64,000 nt of DNA from Rhipidocladum racemiflorum (Eukaryota; Streptophyta; Magnoliopsida; Poales; Poaceae): contig CM070569.1 in NCBI GenBank assembly GCA_036346355.1, positions 43,750,276 to 43,814,275 on the forward strand, in the 5' to 3' direction. Below the pieces are notes generated by a model. The model was given only the letters and a program-made list of their open reading frames with translations, did not search any database and was not told the DNA's origin. Within the stretch, counting starts at the first letter, position 1; each line of letters opens with the position of its first letter. A program made the translations under genes and the position numbers. Shown in pieces: positions 32,500 through 43,082 of the stretch.

Positions 32500-34550
32500 C
32501 ATTATTTAACACCTATTGTTATATACTTAACATAGATATTGTTATATATCTATTTAGTAGATAATTACCTAAAATTTTCTAGAATTTTTCTAGCAATTTC
32601 CATAGTTTTCTGTTAATTATTTAAGCACTTTTCAGAATTACTAAATAGCAAAAAAATAAATTTAAATATAAAATTATGCTAGGATAATAAATTCAGAGAT
32701 ACAAGGCTCCCAATATTCTATCTAGACTTTTCTAGATTTTTTTTAGCATTTTCATGAATCTATGTCAATTACCAAGCAATTTTCAGAATTACTTAACAAC
32801 AGAAAAATTAAATTTCATCACATATCAACATGAAATAATATTAAGAAAATAAAATTAGAGCCATAGAATGAACAATGTGTCATCATGAGTTTCTAGGGTT
32901 TTATAGCAATTTCACAAATTTCTATTAATATTTAAGCAATTTTTAGAATTACTTGAATAACAGAAAAAAAAATTGAGCACATTTTAGACATGGCAAAAGC
33001 TAGAAAATAAAATCGGGGTATGGAACTTCCAATGTGTGCTAAATAATAATTTATCATATTTATGGAGCTCCATATATCTAGAAATCTAATTTCCAGCATT
33101 TATCAGCAATTTTTAGAATCATTAATCAATTCCAGAAATTACTGAAATCAAATAGGGGCAAAAATATAATTTTCTTTTTTTTCGAGTTGGGCTGGCCCAC
33201 AAGGTCCCATCTGGCCTAAAAACCCAAATCGCCACATATAATCTGGTGCCGCCGCATTTCCACCACACTAGAAGACGTCGGACGGGCGCCGCCATGATGA
33301 GCGCGGCCGCCGAGCAGGTGGCAGCGGCTGCTTCGGCTGAGCGGGGAGCCGGGGAGACAAGCCGCACTATAGGCGCGATGAAACTGAGGCGTCGGGTCGT
33401 GCTGGAGCGGTGACGGCGACAATGGCAACCTCAAGCCGAGGCAAAGACGCTGGCGAGCCCAGCGGCCGCGGCAAGACGGAGCGAGCGCGGTCGGGCGGAG
33501 CAAAGACGGGCAGGGAGCGGTCGGGCGGGTTGCACCGCAGCGTAGATCCGGCGCCTGACACCAGAGCGGCGGCGTCATGCGGGGCCAGCTGCGTCACGTG
33601 CGGCGAGGAACGGCGGCGGCCTGCGAGGCTACGAGCGCTAGGTGGAAAGCCGAATCAGCATAGAGGCTGGCGTCGGCTGTAGGCCAGGAGCAACGGCCAG
33701 CCTGCGGGGGGCATGGCAGGGCCGGCGGTAGTGGCGCACGACCAATGGGGCTAGGTGCGCGAGCGGCCAGCAGAGCTGGCGCCGTGCATAGGCCGGCTGC
33801 CGGCTCGGGAGTCGAGGTGCCGTGACGAGCGCTGAGGCGGTTAGTGGTTGCGTCGCGAAGGCCGAGGTGCGGCTTCAAGCCGGCGGCGGCCAGCGTGGGT
33901 TCAGGCCGTAGCGGTTTGGTCGGTTTAGGGCGGAGGCGGCCGGTGTAGCTTCAAGCCGGAAGCAACGGCAAACGAACAGGCCGAGGCGGCCAAGCCAGGA
34001 ACCGAGGTGCCTTGCTACGGGCGAGGCGGCGGCAGTCCAAGTGCTGGTGGCAGGGAGGCCGAGGGCTTCGGCTTTAGGTCGAACCGCCCTTTTTTATGAT
34101 GAACAGTAACACATTTTTTTGTAACAATATAGTAGATAGCGAAAACAATCTACCGGATTTTATACTGTTCATGTGCGAATGTGCGATCACTTATGTAGGG
34201 CTTGTGGTAGCGTAGATCACTTGATGTAGGAAGAATTTGATGCCATGTAGTCTTGACGCAGGCAAACGATTAGCGACTGATCACGATCAAAGTGTAGATC
34301 GAAGCCGTGTAGATGATCCCAATCAGCAACGCGTAGAACGATCGTGCTGATAATGTAATAAAACGTAGTCGTTCACCCGCGCCAAATTGACAGCATGCCA
34401 ATGCAATCACATGAACAGAAGTAGAAGCACAAGAATAAGCACACACAATGTATAGGCAAAATTCTCTCTCTTTATTAGATAGAATTTTCAGTACAAGACA
34501 ATGCCATATATATATCCTCCTCTTTAGCCTGTGATGGTCGTGTATGTACG
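32500..34550 (-). mobile_element. Truncated relative of copia A: leader plus 5' LTR
   Basis: On the minus strand, from the right: an LTR remnant (34354-34550) with TAATAAAGAGAGAGAATTTTGCC and GGTGAACGACTACGTTTTATTACA, then the primer site TTATCAGCACGATC, then a 200-bp stretch like 3700-3990. A GC-rich block (33220-34080) and an AT-rich block (32500-33185) homologous to 4905-5410 follow. No gag or pol is present, so only the front of the element survives. The LTR is cut by a dimeric Mutator-like element at 34551. GC-rich frames here are not convincing genes. Confidence 0.75.
34354..34550 (-). repeat. 5' LTR remnant of the truncated copia
   Basis: The plus strand starts TGTAATAAAACGTAGTCG (the LTR end in reverse) and runs to the insertion at 34551. 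It aligns with 3450-3567 of copia A. The outer part is missing or too diverged to recognise beyond 35152. Confidence 0.65.
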
Positions 34551-35152
34551 GGATTCAGATTCTATGCCTTTGTTAGTCAAAATGCACGGTGCATTTTGAC
34601 CTGGTAGAGTAAAGAAATCTGAGGGAAAAAATTAAATTGCTACAGTATTCGAAATTTTGGTAAATTTTATTGAGATTTCGAATATTTTGATTGAAATTCA
34701 TATTTTTTAAACTAGATTTTATTAAATATCGCAGATATTTTCAAAAATACTGTAGCAATTTGATTCCCCCCCCCCTCAGATTTCTTTACTCTGCTAGGTC
34801 AAAATGCACCGGGCATTTTGACTAACAAAGGCAGAGGATCTGAATCCGTGGCAGTTAAATTTCAGATCCTTTACCTTTGTTAGTCAAAATGCACGATGCA
34901 TTTTGACCTGGCAGAGTAAAGAAATCTGAGGGGGGGAAATCAAATTGCTACAGTATTCGAGATTTTGGTAAATTTTATTAAAATTTTGGATATTTTGATT
35001 GAAATTCATATTTTTAAACTAGATTTTTATTAAATATCGCAGTTTTTTTTGAAAATACTGTAGCAATTTGATTTCCCCCCTCAGATTTCTTTACTCTGTC
35101 AGGTCAAAATGCACCGTGCATTTTGACTAACAAAGATAGAGAATCTGAATCC
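34551..35152. mobile_element. Dimeric Mutator-like MITE with 9-bp duplication
   Basis: Outer ends are GGATTCAGATTC at 34551 and GAATCTGAATCC at 35141-35152. Flanks are GTATGTACG (34542-34550) and GTATGTACA (35153-35161), 8 of 9 matching. Nine bp is the Mutator size. The element is two near-identical palindromic units in tandem (about 34551-34847 and about 34858-35152). Each is bounded by CTTTGTTAGTCAAAATGCAC and its inverse, with CAAATTGCTACAGTATT inside. A cousin lies at 38405-38672. Confidence 0.85.
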
Positions 35153-35279
35153 GTATGTACAGGTATCTTGCCGTGCCATGTCATGTCACTGATAAAAAAA
35201 AATCCGCCTGATTTTTCTTCGCCATTCTGGTTGCAAGTTTCTTCTCTCTCTCTCTCTTACTCACACATACACACACACA

Positions 35280-35560
35280 TCCCTAGAAGTATGTACTCCC
35301 ACTCTCAATATACTGCATAAATGTTATTGTTATACTTATTTATCCTTTTGAGTATACTCTATTACTGATTATAAGATACTTCAAAGTGTGCTTCACGAAA
35401 AATTTCATCAAAGTCCACCTTTTATAGCATAATTTGTTTTTATATACTCTTTTTACACATGAAAAATGGTATATAGCAAAAAAAAAAAAATAAAGGGCTT
35501 CGATGAATTTTTTTCAACAATACCGTATTGTAGTATCTTAGAATTATTATTGGAGTATAT
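35280..35560. repeat. Fourth copy of the palindrome-forming MITE-like unit
   Basis: Shares GTACTCCCACTCTCAATATAC, GAGTATACTCTA, GATACTTCAAAGTG and AGCATAATTT with the units at 24940-25945, in the orientation of the second one. Immediately after it, TATATTGAAAGTGATAAAGC occurs twice (about 35557 and 35632), a small direct duplication. Confidence 0.6.
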
Positions 35561-36095
35561 TGAAAGTGATAAAGCAAGTGAAGAGGTAAGTAATCGTTCA
35601 TGCTTTAATATACGACGCCAAAAGAGGTAAGTATATTGAAAGTGATAAAGCAAGTGAACAGGTTTAGCCCATCAGTATTAAGACCTGTAACTATATTGAA
35701 ATATCAAGAGTGGCAAAGTGCGATAACGAGCCAATACACGCGGCTTTGTAAGGGCTCTGTGTTAAAAGGCCGGTTCAGGTGCACATAAACATCAGAATAG
35801 GATAGTTTCACATGCAAGCCACACATCTGTATGAATGTATCGTGCTTAGAAATCTCTGACTCCTATGCCGCTCGTTCATCGACAGTGCATGCGTTGGACA
35901 CAGAACTGCCACCTGTACACACACGTGTAAGTCTGCAGTAGGTTGGCTCGAGATTACCCAAGATTCTGTACATGAATGCCACTAACTGCCTTGTGTCAAT
36001 GAGTACAAGTAGAGCAGTTACAGGATGGGGGCGTCGTGGGCTCGTGGCATTCAAAAAATTAGTAGTATTGTTCTGAGTTGGATAGAATTAAGAGC

Positions 36096-36230
36096 AGTGT
36101 TTCTATATTTTCCTTTATAATACAAGTTGTATAAATTTTGAAGCAAACGAATGGGTGAGTAATCACTATCTATTCTTCATTCATACTTTAATAGTTATGC
36201 AATTTTTTAAAAAGAGAGCATAGAAGCACC
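36096..36230. mobile_element. MITE with GCTTCTAT ends, copy 2
   Basis: Begins AGTGTTTCTATATTTTCC and ends GAGAGCATAGAAGCACC, imperfect inverse ends. The interior shares AATACAAGTTGTATAAATTTTG with copies at 19652 and 48893. Confidence 0.65.
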
Positions 36231-36357
36231 TCTCTAAAATTAAATTACCTAGAATAATTAGTGATAGGTGGTGCTGAGAATTCAGGATTCAGTAGTGTGA
36301 TTCCTCTTTGAAATTTATACGGCCTGAGGATAGATGCAAGCATTACAAGTTATATTA

Positions 36358-36537
36358 CGAGAACAGAGCGCTTGCTCGACTGGTGAGTGCGCGAGTTATG
36401 CCTTGCTTGATGCACGTGCTCGCGGGAGCCGGGGTTTTCTCTGCGTGCGCGTGTAGATGTAGGGGTTTGTGTTTGTAGTCCGGATGTTGTCATTCTTTAA
36501 TGAATGCTAGTGTTCCTGATAAATTTTTTTAAAAAAT
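36358..36537 (+). mobile_element. SINE, about 180 bp, with 11-bp target duplication
   Basis: AAGTTATATTA occurs exactly at 36347-36357 and again at 36538-36548. The insert starts CGAGAACAGAGCGCTTGCTC, with GCTCGACTGGTGAGTGCG resembling a tRNA-type A box. A GGAGCCGGGG stretch could be a decayed B box. The 3' end is T/A-rich (AAATTTTTTTAAAAAAT). A duplication this long with an A/T tail points to target-primed insertion by LINE machinery. No coding capacity. I could not name the family. Confidence 0.6.
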
Positions 36538-36754
36538 AAGTTATATTATACATACCTATTGTAGGCAAAGAAAGTCAAAATCACTAACTTATATCTTTAC
36601 TAATATATAAATAGTGATCGTTTGTTCTCCTTCTCCTTTTCTTCGAGAAAAGCAACACACCGCGAGATAAAAAGAAAGCCAACCACATCTATCTCCTTTT
36701 ACCGACACCCCCTCCTTCCGGTCGGACCATTATCCACTTCTCTTTCCCAGGCTA

Positions 36755-36822
36755 TATATATATATGTATATGTATATATATATGTATATATATGTACATA
36801 TATATATGTATATATATATACC
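36755..36822. repeat. (TA/TATG)n microsatellite
   Basis: Alternating TATATATATG and TATATACATA units. It marks the left edge of the copia fragment that follows and spells a Tyr/Met/Ile-rich frame that is not a real N-terminus. Confidence 0.8.
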
Positions 36823-36832
36823 TTCTGTAATT

Positions 36833-37420
36833 ATACACAAGGTGTGTCAGTTTCTTCATTTGCCAACCACTGTTCATTGGACAGTTGTGAAAAGAATTCT
36901 CAGATATCTTAAGTATACACTTGGTACTGGGTTGAAGATTAAGAAAAGCTTCTCTACACTTGTTAGTGCATTTGCTGATGCTGATTGGGCAGGAAGTGTT
37001 GATGATCGACGTTCCACCAGTGGGTTTGCAATTTTCTTAGGCTATAATTTGGTCTCTTGGAGTGCACGTAAACAAGCAACGGTGTCAAGATCTAGTACCG
37101 AGGCAGAATACAAGGCACTAGCAAATGCAACAACAGAAGTGATCTGGATACAAACATTGTTACAAGAGTTGAAAGTTCCGAGCCCACCGATAGCACAACT
37201 TTGGTGCGATAATATAGGAGCAACCTACTTGTCTGCAAATCCGGTATTCCATGCCCGAACGAAGCACATTGAAGTTGATTACCACTTTGTTCGTGAAAGA
37301 GTGGCGTAGAAGCTATTGAATGTACAATTCATCTCAACAAATGATCAAGTTGCTGATGGTTTTACGAAGGCTCTATGTGCTAGAAAGTTAGATATGTTTT
37401 GATACAATCTTCAATTATGT
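36833..37420 (+). pseudogene. Copia RNase H fragment
   Basis: The C-terminal end of a copia polyprotein. It reads ILRYLKYTLGTGL, FADADWAGS, RRSTSGFAIFLG, VSRSSTEAEYKALA and HARTKHIEVDYHFVRE, the full set of copia RNase H signature words with the catalytic Asp and Glu positions. A stop at 37307-37309 is followed in the same frame by DQVADGFTK, so it is broken near its end. Everything upstream of RNase H is missing. The 3' LTR follows directly. Confidence 0.85.
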
Positions 37421-37440
37421 AAGTTATGATTGAGGGGGGA

Positions 37441-37645
37441 TGTTAGAGATAATATAGGTTTCTAAAGATAGACTCTCCCAGTATAGAAAGCAATACTCTA
37501 GAGATAGAAAGATTGTATAGATAGAAACCAATATCCTCCACAATCATAACATTCCATGCATGTAACCAATGCAGCCGATTGCTGGCTTTATAACAGGGCT
37601 ACGCGGCCTCCAAGCGAGGTGAGAACGCTTCTGCATGTTTCACAC
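37441..37645 (+). repeat. 3' LTR of the copia fragment
   Basis: Begins TGTTAGAGATAATATAGG directly after the polypurine tract ATTGAGGGGGGA. A likely end is GTTTCACA or CACTACA near 37642-37649. No 5' LTR exists in the window, so the exact end is uncertain. Confidence 0.65.
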
Positions 37646-37649
37646 TACA

Positions 37650-38400
37650 TACCAACTTGACTTGCATACCAAATTAGCAGAAACTAAGCAATTTACGTTC
37701 GACGTGATGTCAAATTTAAAAACAAATTGACCAAATAAAAACTAAATCATGATAATGATTAATAATTGCAATCATTATTATCTTAAACAATGTACTGATG
37801 AGTACATAAACACTTTCCTAAAATAAAAAAATACTCCTACGCACAATTAAAAACTGATCAAACGATGTTTGTAGTTTGTTAACTAAGATAACCGTACTTA
37901 CTTAACATAATACTACAATATAGCCTCGTGCAAGTATGCACTCATACGGAAGCTAACCGTACGCGTGTACTGTGTACCGATCCGAGACAAAGATCGTTTT
38001 TATTTCAAGTCATGGAAACATTGGACCCAAAAACATATATTTACAAACTAATTAAACAATTTATGTGAACTTGTGAAATTTTTCTTTCCTTTTCTTCTTC
38101 TTCTTTTGCTCCCCAGTTTTAGGACCATGCATCATCGTTTCTCATGATTCATGACTGAGTCGAGGCTAAGCTGGCGCCCAGGGTTGTCCGACAGGTGTAG
38201 TCATCAGCCGCATTTTCGCTGCAGCGCCATCAAGAATTAATGTCAACGTACGTTGCATTAGCAGCATTGTGATTTATTATTGATGGTGCAATGATGTATG
38301 AACTCGATAAATCAAATATTAGTTGTCTTATATTTTTAAGAAACATTTTCCCTAGAGACCTTTCGCCGCAGCATCGTTTCTCGAAGGCTACGTCAAACTA
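37650..38400. other. Intergenic, nothing recognised
   Basis: AT-rich with no open frame or repeat that I could assign. Confidence 0.3.
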
Positions 38401-38404
38401 GTAC

Positions 38405-38672
38405 GGATTGGGATCCTCTGTCTTTGCAGTTTAAAATGCACGGTGCATTTTGAACTGCATTTTGAGCTGCAAAGGCTAAAAAAAATTGAAAAAAAATAAA
38501 TTGCTACAGTATTTCAAAAAATCTAGTTTAAAAATACGAATTCAATCAAAAAATCCAAAATTTCAATGAAATTTAACAAAATCTTGAATATTGTAGCAAT
38601 TTGATTTTTTTTCTTACATTTTTTTAGCGTTTGCAACTGCCTTTGCAGTTCAAAATGCACCAGAGGATCCCA
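38405..38672. mobile_element. Single-unit relative of the dimeric Mutator-like MITE
   Basis: GGATTGGGATCCTCTG near the left and CAGAGGATCCCAATTC near the right are inverse. AAAATGCACGGTGCATTTTG and TTGCTACAGTATTTC, hallmarks of the 34551-35152 units, occur inside with their inverse AATATTGTAGCAATTTG. Confidence 0.7.
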
Positions 38673-39035
38673 ATTCAACTAGTACATGGTGGCTCTATGT
38701 AGTCATTCCATCATGATCCGTACGCGTGTCAAATTTGCGTAGAATTAAACCGTACGTGTAAATCTCTTGGACTTTGGCTGTCACAATTTTGTCGGATGTC
38801 TCCGAAAAAAAAACATTTTAGGCCAATCAGGAAGATACCACTGCACATATGTGGGATATGTACCAAAAATTAACAAGCCAGCGTAATTAATATTGGATTA
38901 GTTCTTGCGTGTTTCATCCTGAGAAATGATGATACATCGGCTCAAACACCCCGAGATCCAGGACGGCCTTTTCTGTTGGAAGGTTTGCGTCATAGCAACA
39001 TTTCAAATGGTAATTTTACTCAGAGATTAAGAATA

Positions 39036-39273
39036 CTAGTTATATGCCCGTGCGTTGCTACGAAAAACAAAATTGATAACGAAAAATAAAGATTAAAAAA
39101 TAAAAAAAATACTATTTCATAAGATCAAACATCTATCTTTTACGCTTCGTTTCTTGCAAAAGCTGACTAATTAAAGCAACGCTTCGTTTCTTGCGTAGGG
39201 CAATTAAGCAGGGCAATTAAATAGAGCAATTAATGTGACGTGGGAAGAAACTCTCACTTTATAGTAGTAGAGA
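39036..39273 (-). mobile_element. Non-autonomous Helitron, 238 bp, copy 3
   Basis: The plus strand reads CTAGTTATATGCCCGTGCG at the left and AAACTCTCACTTTATAGTAG then TAGAGA at the right, so the minus strand starts TCTCTAC and ends CTAG. Host A (39035) and T (39274) flank it. Nearly identical to copies 1 and 2 apart from a deletion of about 10 bp. Confidence 0.85.
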
Positions 39274-39279
39274 TTAATT

Positions 39280-39840
39280 CCACTTCCTTCTTAATTAATT
39301 AAGCTGATCTGATCCATCGAGTATTAAATTATAGGGTTTTTAAGTACGTGCTCCATCTGTATCCACACGTTTTTCAAATAATTAGTCTTGTATTTGTTTA
39401 TTTATTGGCAAGCTTATGTTTTTTTAAGAAAAAAATGCAAAGTTTCGTGTAATATTTGGCAAAGAAGACAGTCTTTGCGCGAGACACTTTTGCCGGCTTC
39501 CTAATTGAATAATAATTCTACAGCATATAGTAAAGAAATTATGGATGTGGGAAGCACTCCAGCCAGGATAATATTTTCTCTTTTGATATGTTTAAAGTTT
39601 ACTTCTCTCTAAGGCCATGTCCAATGTAAAGATATACTTAGATAGATATTTAAAGAGAAAAGAAATAATATCATGAAACAACTATATAAGAATCATGACC
39701 TCCGATACAAATAACTATTGTACGGACGCTCGTACGCTTAGGAGCCCATTTAAGCGTCTAGTTGCTCCAATGCAACTATTCAATCTTCGCTTGATAGCAA
39801 TAGCTATCATTGCTATTTACCATCTACCGATATCAGCCAC
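39280..39840. other. Intergenic, nothing recognised
   Basis: AT-rich. One short open frame (39695-39880) has no motif. Confidence 0.3.
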
Positions 39841-39845
39841 ATTAT

Positions 39846-40214
39846 GGGCGTGTTTGGATCCATTAGCTGCTAATAGTTAGCCAGCTAATAGTTAGCTGGC
39901 TAATATTAGCCAGCTAACTATTAGCTGGCTAACTATTAGTTAGAGGGTGTTTGGATCCACCAGCTAATATGTGGCTAATAGATACTATTGTCTAGAATAC
40001 CTATGCTATTAAATGCTATTGGTGGTAGATGTGAAGGGTATTTTGGTTAAATGCCATATATTAGCTGCTATTAGCTGGGTTTTGGTAGCTAATGAGATAA
40101 CCATTAGCCGGGCGCCCAGCTAATAGTTAGCTGATCTTTTAGCTAGGGGTGTTTGGATCCACTCCAGCTAATTTTTAGCAGCTAACTATTAGCTGTATGG
40201 ATCCAAACAGACCC
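39846..40214. mobile_element. Tourist-like MITE cluster with repeated GTTTGGATCC ends
   Basis: Outer ends are GGGCGTGTTTGGATCCA and TGGATCCAAACAGACCC, flanked by TAT on both sides (39843-39845 and 40215-40217). Extra copies of the tip occur inside (GGGTGTTTGGATCCACCAGC at about 39946, GGGTGTTTGGATCCACTCC at about 40147). GCTAATAGTTAGCTGGC is repeated back and forth. It looks like insertions of one family into itself. Confidence 0.7.
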
Positions 40215-40544
40215 TATACCTCACCTCTTTCTGTCCGCCCTAGAACACACTGCCCTTGTCTTGCCGGATCCAGCCCTGTCCCCTTCCTCCGGCGGCCGGC
40301 CTCCTCCTCTCTGAATCGAGTAGCAGGCCTATGATTCATTCACATCTACACTCACTCTCTTTCTCTTGCTAGCTGGCTACCTCCAGGCCGGCCGTCCTCC
40401 TCTTTTCTCGCCAAATCCGACCCTCTCTCATTCCTCCGGTGGACGGTGTCCTCACCGGCGGTGCTAATCCCAATGTTTGAATCTAGTACTTTACTTGCAT
40501 GATGGACGGCATTAGTGTTGACGACATAGCCGGTGAGGTAGAAC

Positions 40545-41020
40545 TGTTGGGAATAGTCCCACATCGGTTGTTGGAAGGGTTTGAGCACGGTTTATAAGAG
40601 TGAGGGAGCACCTCCTCATTGAGCTAGCTTTTTGGAGGGAAATGGCCCAAAAGACCTTGGTCCGCTGTTCTGGTTGGGCCTGCAAGTGTAATGTAGCCCA
40701 AAAGACCTAGGATCCGGACGCGTTAGGTGTGATGATCCGGCTAACAATTGGTATCAGAGCCCAGGTGGCCTAGGTGGTTCCTAGATAATCTCGGCCCGAT
40801 GTGTGAGGGAGAGATTGTTGGGAATGATCCCACATCGGTTGTTGGGAGGGTTTGAACATGGTTTATAAGGATGAGAGAGCACCCCTCATTGAACTAACTT
40901 TTTTTTTGGGAGGGGGGGGAGATGGCCTAAGAGACCTTGGCCCGCTGTTCTGGTTAGATCTACGAGTGTAATGTAGCTCAACCATCTAGGATCCAGTCAC
41001 GCTAGGTGTGGCGATCCGGC
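40545..41020 (+). mobile_element. TRIM: terminal-repeat retrotransposon in miniature
   Basis: Two about 202-bp LTRs (40545-40746 and 40816 to about 41020) enclose only 69 bp. The first starts TGTTGGGAATAGTCCCACATC and ends CCGGCTAACA. TTGGTATCAGAGC (primer site for initiator tRNA-Met) follows at 40748, then a purine tract GTGAGGGAGAGAT before the second LTR TGTTGGGAATGATCCCACATC. The second LTR lacks the final TAACA. There is no coding capacity, as expected for a TRIM. LTR divergence is clearly higher than in the nearby gypsy element. Confidence 0.88.
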
Positions 41021-41051
41021 GCTGGCTTGTGCTCAAGGATGAGATCCTCGG

Positions 41052-42268
41052 CAAGGGTCCAAAATTCGGCGAAATCTCGGATTTCGGACCCCTCCGAGAT
41101 TCAAAATCCCAGAAAATTCAAAAAAATTTAAAAAAAATTCAAATCTCGGATTTCTCGGCGCGATCTCGGCTATTTCGGGCGAGATCTCGGCAATCTCGGG
41201 CGAGATTTGATATTTTTTTGCCGGATTTTGATTTTTGTGCATTGTATTTGCTTGGGTTTAGGATCAAGATCATCCACAAAAAAAATCAGAAATTTTTAAC
41301 ATGTTTTTGACCATTTTTTGGTCGGTTCAATATGTCAGTTAGGACTTTCCGAATTTTTTAAAAATTTTCAAGATTGATTATCTTCTAAAAATTTTATGGG
41401 AATATTATGGATGTGTTAGGACCATTCACAAAAAATTTCAAATTTTCTAAAGTGGTTTGAACTTTTTTAATACATAGGAACTTTTCTAGTGCATTGAAAC
41501 AGCAGAGAGAAATGATATCTGATACTGACATTGATAGTTGGAATCAATCTGTGTATGACTATGAGAAAATAGTGGAGTGGAAACAGTGGTACAAAACCCA
41601 CTTCAAAATTATTGAATGACATATATTGAAAAACAAAATTTAAAACCTAAAATAACATGTATTTATAAATGGGTACAGTACTAACTCACCTATGTATATA
41701 TGGGCGGGGATTCACATATATATGATCAGTGCTCATATTTATGGCATTGACCTTTTCTTACTGGTCAAAATTCAAAACTACAGGTGGTTTGAAAGAAAGA
41801 ATCTCCCTCAGAACTGCAGGTAGTTTCAAAGAAAGAACCTTCCTTAATACATAGGAACATATATAAAACTTTTCAAATGACCTGAAGTTCATTTGTTACA
41901 TTTGAAAAATCAAAAACTGATTTTATATACGGTTTTTATCACGACTATACCACTGTTAGATTTTTTAAAAATTCCTCATGATTGATCATCATCTCAAATT
42001 TTTATGGAAACATTAGTGATGTGTTAGGACTATCCAAAAAAAAATTAAAAATTTTTTGACGTATTTTGAACCATTTTTGAGCCGTTTCAATTTGGCCGAG
42101 ATCTCGGTGATTTCGGCCGAGATCTCGAATTTCCCGGTAGAAAAAAAACCGGATTTGAAATTTGGTTTTTGCAATTCGTCCGGATTTTGTCCGAAATTTC
42201 CGAATCTCGCCGAAATTTCGGATTTCGGGAACCTCCGAGATTTGACTCAAAACGAAATTTGAAACCTT
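41052..42268. mobile_element. Mutator-like element with perfect 9-bp duplication, 1217 bp
   Basis: GATCCTCGG lies at 41043-41051 and again at 42269-42277. The tips are CAAGGGTCCAAAATTCGGCG and GAAATTTGAAACCTT, inverse in AAGG...TTTC. Both ends are packed with CGAGATCTCGG, TTTCGGCGAGAT and CCGAGATTTGA words that can pair. The AT-rich centre (about 41280-42060) has no transposase. The two GC-richer flanks join smoothly when it is removed. Confidence 0.82.
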
Positions 42269-42439
42269 GATCCTCGGTGCTAGCGAGCGCCTCGTCGTGG
42301 CCCTCCTTGCAGTGGAGCTACAGTGTCACTGCGACCGCCTCAAGTAGTAGCTTGGTGTCTATGGTGTGGCTACAGGACGTGCGGGCCCGGTTGCAACATG
42401 CCCCCATGGCCTGCCTCTTTCTCATCGGCGTCGCCCTTA
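42269..42439 (+). other. Low-copy-looking flank between two transposons
   Basis: A GC-moderate stretch without transposon features. With 41021-41051 on the left and 48359 onward on the right it forms the pre-insertion sequence. Across the first junction an open frame continues (WLVLKDEILGASERLVVALL). I do not recognise a protein, and the frame soon meets stops, so this is at best a decayed gene piece. Confidence 0.3.
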
Positions 42440-42854
42440 TGTCAGGAACTTGGATCAAGCGGCAAAACTTCAGAAGAAGCCTGGGAACGTTTCGTGAGTG
42501 AAGTCAGCTGCGAAGTCATCATGATGCCGACTTCTAACTGGGAATAGACCGTGGAGATTAAACCTCAAGAATTATGTAGTAGATCTGAGGGTAAACGAAT
42601 GTAGTAATTATCACTGTAACCGTAATTTCTTTTCGGTTGTTTCGGCTGGTAACTCACTGCTGTAATTCCGCTCGGGTATATAAGCCGAGTCTTGGAGACA
42701 GAGAACCAACTTTGGATTGATCAACTTATATCTCTAGTAAAGTTGTTATCGTAAAGTAGTTAGCCGTATCTCTCTTACTTTACTCTTCTGTTACGATCTG
42801 GTTCTATAGAAAATTTTCTTCTTCAATCAGTTGCGCTATTGTCAGTTCCTGACA
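42440..42854 (+). repeat. 5' LTR of the gypsy element
   Basis: 415 bp with inverse ends TGTCAGGAAC and GTTCCTGACA. GGTATATAAGCCGAG at about 42676 is the TATA-like promoter box. Against the 3' LTR it differs in TTTCGG/TTTTGG, GTCTTGG/GTCCTGG, CTCTAG/CTCAAG and ATCTGG/ATATGG. Confidence 0.95.
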
Positions 42855-43082
42855 AAGGTATCAGAGCATCAGTGGATTCTCGGAAATAGGTGTGATCGGC
42901 GGAGGTTGCAGCGACATCTCTAGTCGTTGTTGTAAAATCCCTACGCTGGACAAAACCTTGAGAAGGAATCGCAAGATCGGAGGTTTGTGGCGACATTTCA
43001 AGTTGCTACTGTAAAATCCCTGCACCGATCTGGGTTTGCAAGAGGTACGGAATTCTATTCTTGGAGTGGATGATCTATTTGG

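Noticed and set aside
33122..33878. GC-rich frames in the minus-strand copia leader
   Set aside because: Same reasoning as above; composition alone makes them open.
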